Source: an uncultured Prevotellaceae bacterium (lineage in GTDB: Bacteria > Bacteroidota > Bacteroidia > Bacteroidales > Bacteroidaceae). From it: DNA of 37,645 bases. The notes under the pieces are model-generated. The model ran no database searches. It was not told where the DNA came from and worked only from the letters and a program-made list of their open reading frames with translations. Shown here one piece after another: positions 26,058 to 34,427 of this stretch. The stretch spans positions 1 to 37,645 of the forward strand of contig CACYQD010000029.1 in the NCBI GenBank assembly GCA_902776475.1, given 5' to 3'. Each line of letters starts with the position of its first letter. Position 1 is the stretch's first letter. The translations under genes and the position numbers were made by a program.

Positions 26058-26755
26058 CCCTCACCTATCCTCTCCCAAAGGGAGAGGGATAAGTTTGCTC
26101 TTCTTGTTGAGGACCTTGAGTCGCCCGCCCTCACCTAACCTCTCCCAGAGGGAGAGGGATAAGTTTGCTCTTCTTATTGGGGGCCTTGGGTCTTACTCCC
26201 TCACCTAACCTCTCCCGGAGGGAGAGGGATAAGTTTGCTCTTCTTGTTGGGGGCCTTGAGTCTTACTCCCTCACCTAACCTCTCCCGGAGGGAGAGGGAT
26301 AAGTTTGCTCTTCTTGTTGGGGGCCTTGAGTCGCCTACCCTCACCTAACCTCTCCCGGAGGGAGAGGGATAAGTTTGCTCTTCTTTTTGAGGTCCTTGAG
26401 TCTTACTCCCTCACCTAACCTCTCCCAAAGGGAGAGGGATAAGTATGCTCTTCTAGTTGGGGGCCTTGGGTCTTACTCCCTCACCTAACCTCTCCCGGAG
26501 GGAGAGGGATAAGTATGCTTTTCTTGCTGGGGCCTTGAGTCGCCTACCCTCACCTAACCTCTCCCAGAGGGAGAGGGATAAGTTTGCTCTTCTTGTTGGG
26601 GCCTTGAGTCTCACCCCCTCACCTAACCTCTCCCGGAGGGAGAGGGATTAGTTTGCTCTTCTTGTTGGGGCCTTGGGTCTTACTCCCTCACCTAACCTCT
26701 CCCAGAGGGAGAGGGATTTTTGTCTTTCCTATTCTCTTCCCAGAGGGAGAGGGAT
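26058..26755. repeat. Palindromic-core repeat array 2 (ten units of about 70 bp)
   Basis: Units begin at 26058, 26128, 26198, 26268, 26338, 26408, 26478, 26547, 26616 and 26685, with periods of 70 (69 in the last three). Each holds the core ccctcacctaacctctccc then gaGGGAGAGGGATAAGTTTG, followed by a spacer such as ctcttcttgttgggggcctt. An eleventh palindrome follows at about 26733. The core is shared with arrays 1 and 3 but the spacer is not. The array fills the gap between the GH31 and Fur-family genes, both on the minus strand. Confidence 0.95.
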
Positions 26756-27183
26756 TATGGGTTAGAGGACTTGCTCCTGCACTCCGAACAGATGCCTTTG
26801 ACCAAATAATTGACAGACAGCGCAGCAAACCCTTCTGGCAACTCTATAGGCGGAACAGGACTGTAGTCAAGGCAGTAGGTCTTGCCGCACAGTTCACAAT
26901 GGAAATGTGCATGCTCATCCTCATCCACGTCATGGCTATGGCTCCTGCATATCTCATATCTGACCCCTCCGCTGCCGTCCTCAATGGCATGCACGAGATG
27001 GTGCTCTTTGAAAAGGGTCAGGGCCCGGAAGATGTTCGAGCGGTCGATGGTCTGGATTTTGCTCTCCAGTTCCACCAACGACATCGGAAAGAGAGAAGCC
27101 GCCAGGGTCTTGGCCACAACCAGGCGGTTGGCCGTGGGTTTCACCCCATGATCCTTGAACAATTTGATGGTCGTATCCTCCAT
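26755..27183 (-). CDS. Fur-family metal-dependent regulator
   Basis: The 142-residue protein has an N-terminal winged-helix DNA-binding domain (about 1-75; DHGVKPTANRLVVAKTLAA, then DRSNIFRALTLFKEHHLV) and a C-terminal dimerisation domain. Metal ligands are visible in a His/Asp/Glu-rich segment (HSHDVDEDEHAHFHC) and two CxxC pairs (HCELCGK and CSECRS) that usually hold structural zinc. Whether it senses iron, zinc or peroxide cannot be decided from sequence; the two CxxC pairs are common to Zur and PerR types. I chose the ATG at 27183 over a TTG at 27210 because family homology begins near it and a perfect palindrome lies just upstream. The stop codon is at the edge of repeat array 2. Confidence 0.9.
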   Translation of the reverse strand: MEDTTIKLFKDHGVKPTANRLVVAKTLAASLFPMSLVELESKIQTIDRSNIFRALTLFKEHHLVHAIEDGSGGVRYEICRSHSHDVDEDEHAHFHCELCGKTYCLDYSPVPPIELPEGFAALSVNYLVKGICSECRSKSSNP

Positions 27184-27205
27184 ATCCGGATTTTTGTGCG
27201 AAGTT

Positions 27206-27218
27206 AACAATTATTGTT
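27206..27218. promoter_or_regulatory. 6-1-6 palindrome upstream of the Fur-family gene
   Basis: AACAATTATTGTT is a perfect 13-bp palindrome of the 6-1-6 form typical of Fur-family binding sites. It lies 22 bases upstream of the chosen ATG, between the Fur-family gene and the divergent kinase gene, so it may be an autoregulatory operator. Confidence 0.45.
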
Positions 27219-27312
27219 CATAAAGCCATCGATTCGAGGTTGAAATCACCACAATTTGGTAAAAAAACGTATGAAAGCCTCCGTTTTTCTTTTCGCCATG
27301 GAATCTTTTTTG

Positions 27313-27320
27313 TAATTTTG
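27313..27320 (+). promoter_or_regulatory. -7 box of the PfkB-family kinase gene
   Basis: TAATTTTG is an exact TAnnTTTG match about 65 bases upstream of the ATG. A TTTTC at 20 bases upstream is a weak -33 candidate. Confidence 0.5.
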
Positions 27321-27384
27321 CAATCACTTTTTCGTCAAGGAACCGAAAATCATAAACCAACCGTTGAATAAGCATCATGCCATC

Positions 27385-28275
27385 ATGACAGATATCTGCT
27401 GTATCGGACATATCACCCTCGACAAAATCATCACCTGTGAAAACACCGTCTATATGAACGGCGGCACATCCTTTTATTTTGCCAATGGCATCAACAGCCT
27501 GCCTCACAAACTGAGTTTCAAGCTGGTGACCTCCATGGCAGAGAAAGACCGCAAGGCTGTCGATGAACTGTGTGCCAAAGGGATTGATGTCTGTTTCTTT
27601 CCCAGCAAGGAAACCGTCTATTTCGAAAACAAGTACGGAGCTGACCCCAATCACCGTACCCAACGGGTCATGGCCAAAGCCGACCCCTTCACCCTGCAGC
27701 AGATGGAAGGCATAGAAGCCCGTTTCTACCATCTGGGATCACTCCTTGATGACGATTTCTCACCCGAACTGATAAAAGCCTTGTCGGAGAGGGGACTGGT
27801 ATCCATCGATGCCCAGGGATTTCTCCGCGAGGTGCGTGACGAGAAAGTCTATCCCACCGACTGGGCCGGCAAGGAAGAAGTGCTCCGCTATACCGACATC
27901 CTGAAGCTCAACGAGCAGGAGATGACCGCCGTGACCGGTTTGGAATCCCCCCGTGAGGTGGCCCTCCGCCTGGCATCATGGGGAGTGAAGGAAGTGGTCA
28001 TCACCCTGGGCAGCAAAGGGTCGTTGATTTATGCCAACGGGCAGTTTTTCGAAATTCCCGCCTACCCGCCCAAACGTGTTGTGGACGCCACGGGTTGCGG
28101 CGACACCTATGCCGCAGGTTACCTGTACTGCCGTGCCCAAGGCATGAGTTATGACTACTGCGGGCGTTTCGCCGCTGCAATGTGCACCTTGAAGCTCGAG
28201 CACAACGGTCCCTTCGATGCCACGATAGAAGAAGTGGAGGCCGTGATAGCCAAACATCAAACACCATTTGTATGA
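27385..28275 (+). CDS. PfkB-family carbohydrate kinase
   Basis: The 296-residue protein is a ribokinase-fold sugar kinase. Visible signatures are the N-terminal ICCIGHITLDKI, the glycine-rich YMNGGTSFYFANG (about 27-39), and the C-terminal PfkB signature DATGCGDTYAAGY with the catalytic aspartate near residue 240. Substrate cannot be assigned; fructose, ribose, adenosine and other sugars are phosphorylated by relatives. The start is taken as the ATG at 27385 rather than a TTG at 27364. Its TGA overlaps the ATG of the next gene (ATGA), so the two are likely translationally coupled. Confidence 0.9.
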   Translation: MTDICCIGHITLDKIITCENTVYMNGGTSFYFANGINSLPHKLSFKLVTSMAEKDRKAVDELCAKGIDVCFFPSKETVYFENKYGADPNHRTQRVMAKADPFTLQQMEGIEARFYHLGSLLDDDFSPELIKALSERGLVSIDAQGFLREVRDEKVYPTDWAGKEEVLRYTDILKLNEQEMTAVTGLESPREVALRLASWGVKEVVITLGSKGSLIYANGQFFEIPAYPPKRVVDATGCGDTYAAGYLYCRAQGMSYDYCGRFAAAMCTLKLEHNGPFDATIEEVEAVIAKHQTPFV

Positions 28276-28892
28276 GAACGAAGTATCTGGCCATGCTGGT
28301 GGTGTCGATGCTGTTGACCATCCCCGCACCGGCGAAGGAGACCAATGCGCAACAAGCCCGCAGAATCTTTGACCACACCTACAACATGGTGTTCGGCAGT
28401 CAAGGTTCCACGCTGCATTACTATGTCAACATCATCGGCATCATGAAAGTCGAGGGGACAATCTGGTATAAAGGCAAGAAGAGCCGTTTCATAGAATCAC
28501 GCTACCTCAGTTGGAATGACGGAGAGAAAGACTTCTGGGTGGACAAGAAGAAAAAGACCGTGACGCTGTATGACCCGGACTCACCCAAGAAAGACAAATA
28601 CTCCAGCAAATTCGCCTTCAACGCCGACGACTACAATTACAGCTGGGAAAACAGCGAAGAAGGATATGTGATCAATCTTGACGCCCGTCGGAGTGTGAAA
28701 GGCATCAAGCATGTGAAGGCCATCATCGACAAGAAAACACGCGCCCCGCTGAGTTTGAAAATCAAGTTGCTCTGGTTTTGGACCACGGTCAAGATCAGCC
28801 GTTTCAAGAGCGGTAACATCAGCGACGCGACCTTCGTGTTTCCAGCATCCAAATACATGGATTACCGGTTTTACGACGAGAGGGGCAAATGA
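28272..28892 (+). CDS. Exported LolA-like protein
   Basis: The 206-residue protein starts with a signal peptide (MRTKYLAMLVVSMLLTIPAP, cleavage probably after the PAPAK region). The rest reads like an outer-membrane lipoprotein-sorting (LolA/LolB-like) beta fold, with repeated strand patterns such as VEGTIWYKGKKSRFIES, KDFWVDKKKKTVTLYDPD and GIKHVKAIIDKKTRAPLSLK. Bacteroidota have several such paralogues and their cargo is mostly unknown. The gene overlaps the upstream kinase gene by four bases. Its stop codon lies in the loop of a perfect hairpin that probably forms the 3' end. Confidence 0.75.
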   Translation: MRTKYLAMLVVSMLLTIPAPAKETNAQQARRIFDHTYNMVFGSQGSTLHYYVNIIGIMKVEGTIWYKGKKSRFIESRYLSWNDGEKDFWVDKKKKTVTLYDPDSPKKDKYSSKFAFNADDYNYSWENSEEGYVINLDARRSVKGIKHVKAIIDKKTRAPLSLKIKLLWFWTTVKISRFKSGNISDATFVFPASKYMDYRFYDERGK

Positions 28893-28903
28893 TTGCCCCT
28901 CTC
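28878..28903. terminator. Hairpin spanning the stop codon between convergent genes
   Basis: Perfect 11-base arms gagaggggcaa (28878-28888) and ttgcccctctc (28893-28903) enclose the loop atga, which contains the stop TGA of the LolA-like gene. No strong T run follows on either strand, so this is a terminator or a 3'-end stabiliser for two convergent genes. Confidence 0.65.
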
Positions 28904-28927
28904 TCTCGTATATGAAACCACAAGGTC

Positions 28928-29314
28928 TTACTTCTTGTTTTTCTTGTAGTATTCCAATCCCCTGACCAGTGTCTTCTGCACGCACTCCGAGGACATGGTG
29001 GCACCAGTGACGGCATCCACCTTGGCTTTGGCAGCATTGTTGACAGTCATTCCGTCCCACTGGCCCAGGACCTGCTTCTTCACCTTGAAGAAGTACTTGG
29101 GAGTCTCCTCATTGGGCAGGGCCTCCACCTTGTCAATCTTGTTGTTAGTGATATAAATCTTCAGAGGAGTCGCACCGTTATAGCCTTTGATATCCTTGGC
29201 AATAGCGGTGGTATTGATGACATATTGCTTGCCATTTTTGGTCAAGGTGTCATCACCAGGCATGGCACTGCACATCAGGGCAGCGGCCATCAAAGTCAGA
29301 ATCGTCTTTTTCAT
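28928..29314 (-). CDS. Exported FMN-binding domain protein
   Basis: The 128-residue protein has a signal peptide (MKKTILTLMAAALMCSA) and then a single FMN-binding domain. The C-terminal DAVTGAT (residues 100-106) fits the flavinylation motif Dxx(S/T)GAT, in which ApbE attaches FMN to the last threonine (T106). It therefore probably carries covalently bound FMN in the periplasm and takes part in electron transfer; the partner is unknown. The start at 29314 gives a normal signal peptide; an upstream in-frame start at 29344 adds ten residues without a clear function. It is 36 bases downstream of the TraB/GumN gene. Confidence 0.87.
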   Translation of the reverse strand: MKKTILTLMAAALMCSAMPGDDTLTKNGKQYVINTTAIAKDIKGYNGATPLKIYITNNKIDKVEALPNEETPKYFFKVKKQVLGQWDGMTVNNAAKAKVDAVTGATMSSECVQKTLVRGLEYYKKNKK

Positions 29315-29350
29315 ATCTTTTTTCCTTATATAAGTGTAATTCATCCTTTA

Positions 29351-30256
29351 TCATTTCACGGGGGCCACTTCATAGCCAGCCCCCTTCAGGAGTTGCAGCA
29401 AGCCCTTCTCTCCAGTCAGATGCGCCGCGCCCACAGCGAAGAAAGTGGGAGCCTCGCTCATGATGGCCGGCATCTTCTTCAGCCAGTTGGCATTTCTGTC
29501 GGTGATCAGCACCGCATTCTCCTCATCGGTGTTATCGCATTGGTCATTCATCTTCCTGTCAGTGATCTCCTCCAGCGCATTCAAGTCCTGTCTGAAATAA
29601 GCCTTGGTCAGGTCATCACTCAACTGGAGCATATAATCCTTGTTGTTGACCATGCACATGAGCAACTCCTTCTGCCGTTCCAGGGTCTGACTCTTGAAGA
29701 GAGCCACCACCTGGTCGTCGACGGACTCCAGTCCGAGCACCTTTTTGCCGGACTCTTTGCCCAATACCTGGACATAGTAGTCGATGGCATCTTGCACGTT
29801 GAAGTCTTTCATGTGCTTGAGATACATCATCAAGGTAAACTGCGTGGACAAGGCATTGGGGGTCATCTTCCCCAGCTGACCGCCCACCATGGGATTGGTG
29901 AAATCCACGCCCATCAATTCCTTGGTGAACACGTTGAGCGCATCCATCTCCTGTTGGGTGAGCATTTTCTGGATGGTCATGCCCTCAGGCAGCATCATCG
30001 CCTCCTGCAATTTGGCCGCCACCTCGGGTTGCATCATGTTTTCCTCCAAGATCTCGCCACACACCTGAGCAGTGGCATCAAACGAAGTCTTGAAGCCCGG
30101 AATGGAGTCGGTGAAAGAAGAGGGAGCCAGATGATAGGTGCCCATGAGGAAAGACGGGTTTTTGAGCCCATTTCCGGAAATCCGATAGAGCAGTTGTGCA
30201 GATGATGTGAGAGAAAAGGCGACGAACGTCACCAAAAACAATATTATCCTACGCAT
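29351..30256 (-). CDS. TraB/GumN family protein, exported
   Basis: The 301-residue protein has a signal peptide (MRRIILFLVTFVAFSLTSSA) and the TraB/GumN domain. The typical N-terminal GTYHLAPSSF (the GxxH motif) and the C-terminal FFAVGAAHLTGEKGLLQLL (GxxH again) are both visible; the paired histidines are thought to bind metal, and some family members are proteases. The ATG at 30256 is chosen because it gives a proper signal peptide and follows a -7 box. It lies upstream of the FMN-binding gene, and the pair may form an operon. Function in Bacteroidota is not known. Confidence 0.87.
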   Translation of the reverse strand: MRRIILFLVTFVAFSLTSSAQLLYRISGNGLKNPSFLMGTYHLAPSSFTDSIPGFKTSFDATAQVCGEILEENMMQPEVAAKLQEAMMLPEGMTIQKMLTQQEMDALNVFTKELMGVDFTNPMVGGQLGKMTPNALSTQFTLMMYLKHMKDFNVQDAIDYYVQVLGKESGKKVLGLESVDDQVVALFKSQTLERQKELLMCMVNNKDYMLQLSDDLTKAYFRQDLNALEEITDRKMNDQCDNTDEENAVLITDRNANWLKKMPAIMSEAPTFFAVGAAHLTGEKGLLQLLKGAGYEVAPVK

Positions 30257-30276
30257 ATCTTTTTCAATTGGTTGTG

Positions 30277-30368
30277 CAAAATTACAACAATCCCTTTCAA
30301 TTGACATGAAAACCACAGTTAAAAAACAATAAACAATATTGTGAAACCCTTGATTTTGTCTAAATTTG
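30277..30368. promoter_or_regulatory. Divergent promoters between the TraB and phosphatase genes
   Basis: On the minus strand TAATTTTG (30277-30284) is about 20 bases from the TraB-family ATG. On the plus strand TAAATTTG (30361-30368) is 24 bases from the phosphatase ATG. The two -7 boxes are about 76 bases apart, so the promoters and their -33 regions share a short spacer. Confidence 0.55.
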
Positions 30369-30392
30369 CACATCAATCATCAACACAACTGA

Positions 30393-31682
30393 ATGAAAAG
30401 AAATATTTTCCTCTGCGCCGCCATCCTTCTCTGCGGGATGGCCATGGGTCAGGAATCCCGTCAGGAGATCCATGACAACATCTTGAAGTCGGGATGCAAC
30501 TACTACGCCTACCCCGGTCCACAACAACAAGAACTGACCGCTGCCCCCGACGGTTACGAACCTTTCTATATCAGCCATTACGGCAGGCATGGGTCGCGCC
30601 ATCTCATCAATGACGGCGACTACGACAAAGCCTTCAAGGCCCTCTCGCGCGCCGACACCCTTGGCAAGCTGACCCCCCTCGGCAAAGACGTGCTCCGCCG
30701 CGTCGTCATCATCCGTGACGATGCCGCCAAGCGCCATGGCGAGCTGACCTTGCGGGGAGCCCAACAGCATCAGGGCATCGGTACCCGCATGGTGGAGCGG
30801 TTTCCCGAGGTGTTTGAGGGCAAGACCCATGTGGATGCCAAGAGCACCGTGGTGATCCGCTGCATTCTCTCCATGGAGAACGCCCTCCACTCCCTGATCA
30901 GGAAGAATCCCGAGTTGGACATCAGCCATGATGCCAGCGAGCATGACATGTGGTACATGAACCTTAGCGACCGCGAGTTGGACAAGAAAAAAATGCCCAA
31001 GGACATCGAAGAGGTCTATGACCAATTCTGCAAGCGCCATCAGCACAACGACCGTCTGATGAATCAACTGTTCAACTCCGACAAATACTGGAAAAACGAA
31101 GTCAACGCCCAGGAACTGTCCTACCACCTCTTCAAGCTCGCCTCCAACCTGCAGAGCACCGAACTGCGCCATGAGATGACCCTCTACGACATTTTCACCG
31201 AGGACGAGCTCTACGACCACTACCTGCAGACCAATGCCTGGTGGTATATCAACTACGGCCCCTGTCCGCTCAACGGAGGCATAGGCACATTCACACAGCG
31301 CAATCTGCTGAAGGTGATCATCGAGGAGGCCGACAGTTGCATCCGCCTGCCCCATCCAGGAGCCACCTTGCGCTTTGGCCATGAAGTCTGCGTGATGCCC
31401 CTCGTCTGTCTGTTGGAGCTCAACCATTACGGCAAACCCATCGCCGACCTGGAAAAACTTGACGACGAAGGATGGAACTGCTATGACATCTTCCCGATGG
31501 GCTGCAACATCCAGATCATTTTCTACAAGCCAACCAACGGAGAGGGCGACATCCTCATCAAAGTGCTCCTCAACGAGAACGAGGCACGGCTTCCGCTGCA
31601 GGCTGTGGCAGGCCCATACTACAAATGGAGCGATTTCCGCGACTACTTCAAGCGGAAACTAGCAACTTATCCATTTGAATAA
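30393..31682 (+). CDS. Histidine acid phosphatase, MINPP/phytase type
   Basis: The 429-residue enzyme has a signal peptide (MKRNIFLCAAILLCGMAMG) and the histidine phosphatase fold (branch 2). The phosphohistidine motif is RHGSR at residues 65-69 in ISHYGRHGSRH, and the proton-donor region is FGHEV (near 330). This pattern fits multiple inositol polyphosphate phosphatases, which release phosphate from phytate, and the protein is probably periplasmic or exported. The exact substrate is inferred. Its neighbours are unrelated enzymes, and a hairpin terminator follows. Confidence 0.87.
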   Translation: MKRNIFLCAAILLCGMAMGQESRQEIHDNILKSGCNYYAYPGPQQQELTAAPDGYEPFYISHYGRHGSRHLINDGDYDKAFKALSRADTLGKLTPLGKDVLRRVVIIRDDAAKRHGELTLRGAQQHQGIGTRMVERFPEVFEGKTHVDAKSTVVIRCILSMENALHSLIRKNPELDISHDASEHDMWYMNLSDRELDKKKMPKDIEEVYDQFCKRHQHNDRLMNQLFNSDKYWKNEVNAQELSYHLFKLASNLQSTELRHEMTLYDIFTEDELYDHYLQTNAWWYINYGPCPLNGGIGTFTQRNLLKVIIEEADSCIRLPHPGATLRFGHEVCVMPLVCLLELNHYGKPIADLEKLDDEGWNCYDIFPMGCNIQIIFYKPTNGEGDILIKVLLNENEARLPLQAVAGPYYKWSDFRDYFKRKLATYPFE

Positions 31683-31709
31683 AACACCTGCCCCCCCGAA
31701 AACGACAAT

Positions 31710-31736
31710 GAGCGCGTCGCACCAAGCGACACGCTC
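31710..31736 (+). terminator. Terminator of the histidine phosphatase gene
   Basis: Arms gagcgcgtcgc and gcgacacgctc pair at 10 of 11 positions (one G-T) around accaa, followed by actttta. It starts 27 bases after the stop codon. Confidence 0.75.
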
Positions 31737-31930
31737 ACTTTTATCGAAAAGTATTATGTAGAAATTGATAGTACGATAAATAAATAAGGCATTGCGGCCA
31801 ATCTTGCATGCAGAAACGTTAAATAATGCAAAATCGCCCAACAAAATCAATCCCTCAAAAAATATCCGGTCTGGAGGCTGAGAATTCAGTTTTTTTCACT
31901 ATCTTCGCAGCACGATTCAAAACTATTGTC

Positions 31931-32536
31931 ATGAAACACTTATCACTATCGTTTTTGCTTATCATTTTGATATGCAGTTGCGGCAACGCCACTAAAAATG
32001 ACAGCAATGTGGGCAGCGCCCAAGAAACCAACGCAGAGAACACCGAATCTTCGGCCAATGCCTCCGGCAAAAAAGCCCAAAAGGGAGACGAGGATATCAT
32101 CGCCCGTGTGAAAGCCATCTACGAAGATGTTTTCAATGAATACAATGAAGCCCTCGAGTCAGAATCCATTCCACAGAGTTCCCCCGACGAGAAGTATTGC
32201 TCCGCCGACTGGAACAAGGTGCTGGACAAGGTGACCGAATTTGACGCCGTCAACAACCCCGACGGAATCGGTTTCTTCGACGCCGACTACTGGGTGATGG
32301 GCCAGGATTTCCATGAGGTATCCATCTCCGACGTGCAGGTGACCGAGAGATCCAAGGACAACAACAAAGCCAAAGTGGAGTTTAAGCTCCACAACGCCGG
32401 CAGCACTTCCGTGGTGAGGCTCGACATGGTCTATGAGAAGGACAACTGGTTTATCGACAACTTCACGGATGTGGACAACGACCTGGACTGGAAGGCAGAT
32501 ATGTTGGACTATCTGAAAGAGAACAACGTCAAATAA
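31931..32536 (+). CDS. Lipoprotein with a DUF3828-like domain
   Basis: The 201-residue protein has a lipoprotein signal (MKHLSLSFLLIILICSCG, lipid cysteine C17 or C15), then a low-complexity linker rich in N, S, T and K, and a domain of about 130 residues. The domain, from about EDIIARVKAIYEDVF to WKADMLDYLKENN, resembles DUF3828/NTF2-like proteins found in cell envelopes; this is from memory. The ATG at 31931 is chosen because it gives the lipoprotein signal, while an earlier in-frame start lies 105 bases upstream. It is 12 bases before the heparinase-like gene, so the two probably form an operon. Role unknown. Confidence 0.75.
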   Translation: MKHLSLSFLLIILICSCGNATKNDSNVGSAQETNAENTESSANASGKKAQKGDEDIIARVKAIYEDVFNEYNEALESESIPQSSPDEKYCSADWNKVLDKVTEFDAVNNPDGIGFFDADYWVMGQDFHEVSISDVQVTERSKDNNKAKVEFKLHNAGSTSVVRLDMVYEKDNWFIDNFTDVDNDLDWKADMLDYLKENNVK

Positions 32537-32548
32537 CTCCTAGGAGCC

Positions 32549-34426
32549 ATGAATGTCGGCCGACAGCTGTGTGCACTGATTTTCTGCATCTTAGCTATCC
32601 CACCATCCTTTGCCAAGAACTATCTCTCCAGCACCTATCCCCATGACGTGCTGGAGAAATGTCTGGTCATGCCCGGAGAGTTTCGCCCCGTCCCCACCGC
32701 TGCATCCAGCTTTTGGCGGGACAGCATCCCCGAAACCATCAGAAAAAGCTACATCGCATACGGTGAGACCTACCTCGGAAAAGACTGGCCGGCCCTTCCC
32801 GCCACGATGTTTTCCGAATTCAAGACCCAGGGCAACCGTGTGCGCTACGAGGGCGTATGCTTTGAGAAGCGCCGCCATCTGGCAGCCCTTGTCATGGCCG
32901 AGGTGGCAGAAGGCCGGGGCCGTTTCACCAATGACATCATCGACGGCCTATGGAGCTTTTTCGAAGAGACCTGGTGGGGTCTTCCCGCCCATTATGGTCA
33001 TCCCGTGCCACTCCCTGAGGATCAGAACGTGGATCTTTTCAATGCCGAGACTGCCAGTCTGGTGGCCTGGAGTGTCTATGTGATGAGCGAGCAACTGGAC
33101 GCCCGATCCCCCCTGATCCGGAAGAGAGCGGCACAGGAAATCGACCGCCGCATACTCAAGCCCGCCTTCAACGGCAAATACTGGTGGAAGACAGCCGGCA
33201 TGAACTGGAATCCATGGATCAGCAGCAACTGGCTGGCCTGCGTGCTGCTGTATGAGCAAGACCGCACCCGACAGCTGCAAGCCGTGGAACAGATCCTCGG
33301 ATGTCTGGATGCCTTCATGGACGCTTACCCAGAAGACGGAGGCTGCGACGAAGGACCAGGATACTGGGACCGTGCCGCCGCATCCCTCTTCGAGGGGCTG
33401 AATCTGCTCCGCATAGCCACCGGCGGCCGCATCGACCTGAGCGGCAACGCCAAATTGCAAGCCATGGGGAGCTATATCTACAAGACCTATATCGGCAATG
33501 GCTACTGCACCAACTTCGCCGACGCCCATGACAACAAGGCCGTGCAGCAGGTCAACATCGTCTATCCCTTCGGCCTGTATCTGAACGACGCCAAGATGCG
33601 CGGATTCGGCAAATACCTCTGGCAAGGAGACGACCATGCTGGCGAGGCCTATTCCCTCAGCGGCAATTTCCCCACCCTGGGCAGGGAACTGCTCTTTCTC
33701 AAGGACATCAACGCCTTTGAGCAAGAACAAGCACGGGAACCATTGTTGACGGAAGTTTGGATGCCCAACCTCCAGATCATGACCACCCGTGATGAGAAAG
33801 GACTGTTCCTGGCCATGAAAGGCGGCCACAATGGCGAGAGCCACAACCACAACGATGTGGGCAGTTTCATCGTCTATGCCGACGGCCAGCCCCTGCTCAT
33901 TGATGTCGGTGTGGGAGAATACACCTCGAAGACTTTCAGCAATGACCGGTACGGCATCTGGACCATGCAGTCGGGATACCATAACTTGCCCCAAATCAAT
34001 GGTTTCGACCAAAAAGACGGGAGTGACTACAGAGCCGAAGGGGCGGTGTATCGCAAAGGAAGCCTCACGCTCGACATCGCACATGCCTACCCCAAGGAAG
34101 CCGGTGTCGCCCAGTGGAAGCGCACGGCCCGGCTGATTCGCGGAAAAGGTGTGGAAATCACGGAGGACTATGTGCTCAACGCCTATCACTCCCCCTCCCG
34201 CCTGATGCTGATCACCCCGATACAGCCAGAACAGGCCTTTGGAAAAATCATTTTGGGAAAGCACCGCATCGACTATTCCCCCAATGACTTACGCGTCGAG
34301 GTGGAGCCCATCTCCGGGTTGCTGGATCCGCTGCTGAAGAAGATATGGGGCGACGAGATGTACCGCATCGTGATGACCGTCACGAGTCAGACGACCAAAG
34401 GACGCGTGACTTACCGCATCCGTTGA
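32549..34426 (+). CDS. Heparinase II/III-like polysaccharide lyase
   Basis: The 625-residue protein has a signal peptide (MNVGRQLCALIFCILAIPPSFA), an alpha-helical (alpha/alpha toroid) N-terminal part of about 380 residues, and a C-terminal beta-sandwich domain of the heparinase II/III family. The family signature GHNGESHNHNDVGSF is at about 425-440, followed by QPLLIDVGVGEYTSKTF and the later WKRTARLIRGKGVEITEDY. Such enzymes cleave uronic-acid-containing polymers by beta elimination or act on related substrates; the polymer here is unknown. The nearest lyase family cannot be decided by eye. The stop codon is one base from the convergent gene. Confidence 0.85.
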   Translation: MNVGRQLCALIFCILAIPPSFAKNYLSSTYPHDVLEKCLVMPGEFRPVPTAASSFWRDSIPETIRKSYIAYGETYLGKDWPALPATMFSEFKTQGNRVRYEGVCFEKRRHLAALVMAEVAEGRGRFTNDIIDGLWSFFEETWWGLPAHYGHPVPLPEDQNVDLFNAETASLVAWSVYVMSEQLDARSPLIRKRAAQEIDRRILKPAFNGKYWWKTAGMNWNPWISSNWLACVLLYEQDRTRQLQAVEQILGCLDAFMDAYPEDGGCDEGPGYWDRAAASLFEGLNLLRIATGGRIDLSGNAKLQAMGSYIYKTYIGNGYCTNFADAHDNKAVQQVNIVYPFGLYLNDAKMRGFGKYLWQGDDHAGEAYSLSGNFPTLGRELLFLKDINAFEQEQAREPLLTEVWMPNLQIMTTRDEKGLFLAMKGGHNGESHNHNDVGSFIVYADGQPLLIDVGVGEYTSKTFSNDRYGIWTMQSGYHNLPQINGFDQKDGSDYRAEGAVYRKGSLTLDIAHAYPKEAGVAQWKRTARLIRGKGVEITEDYVLNAYHSPSRLMLITPIQPEQAFGKIILGKHRIDYSPNDLRVEVEPISGLLDPLLKKIWGDEMYRIVMTVTSQTTKGRVTYRIR

Positions 34427-34427
34427 A

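Noticed and set aside
26058-26755. CRISPR-like regularly spaced repeat
   Set aside because: Repeat and spacer are both nearly identical between units, so this is a simple tandem repeat. There are no unique spacers and no cas genes.
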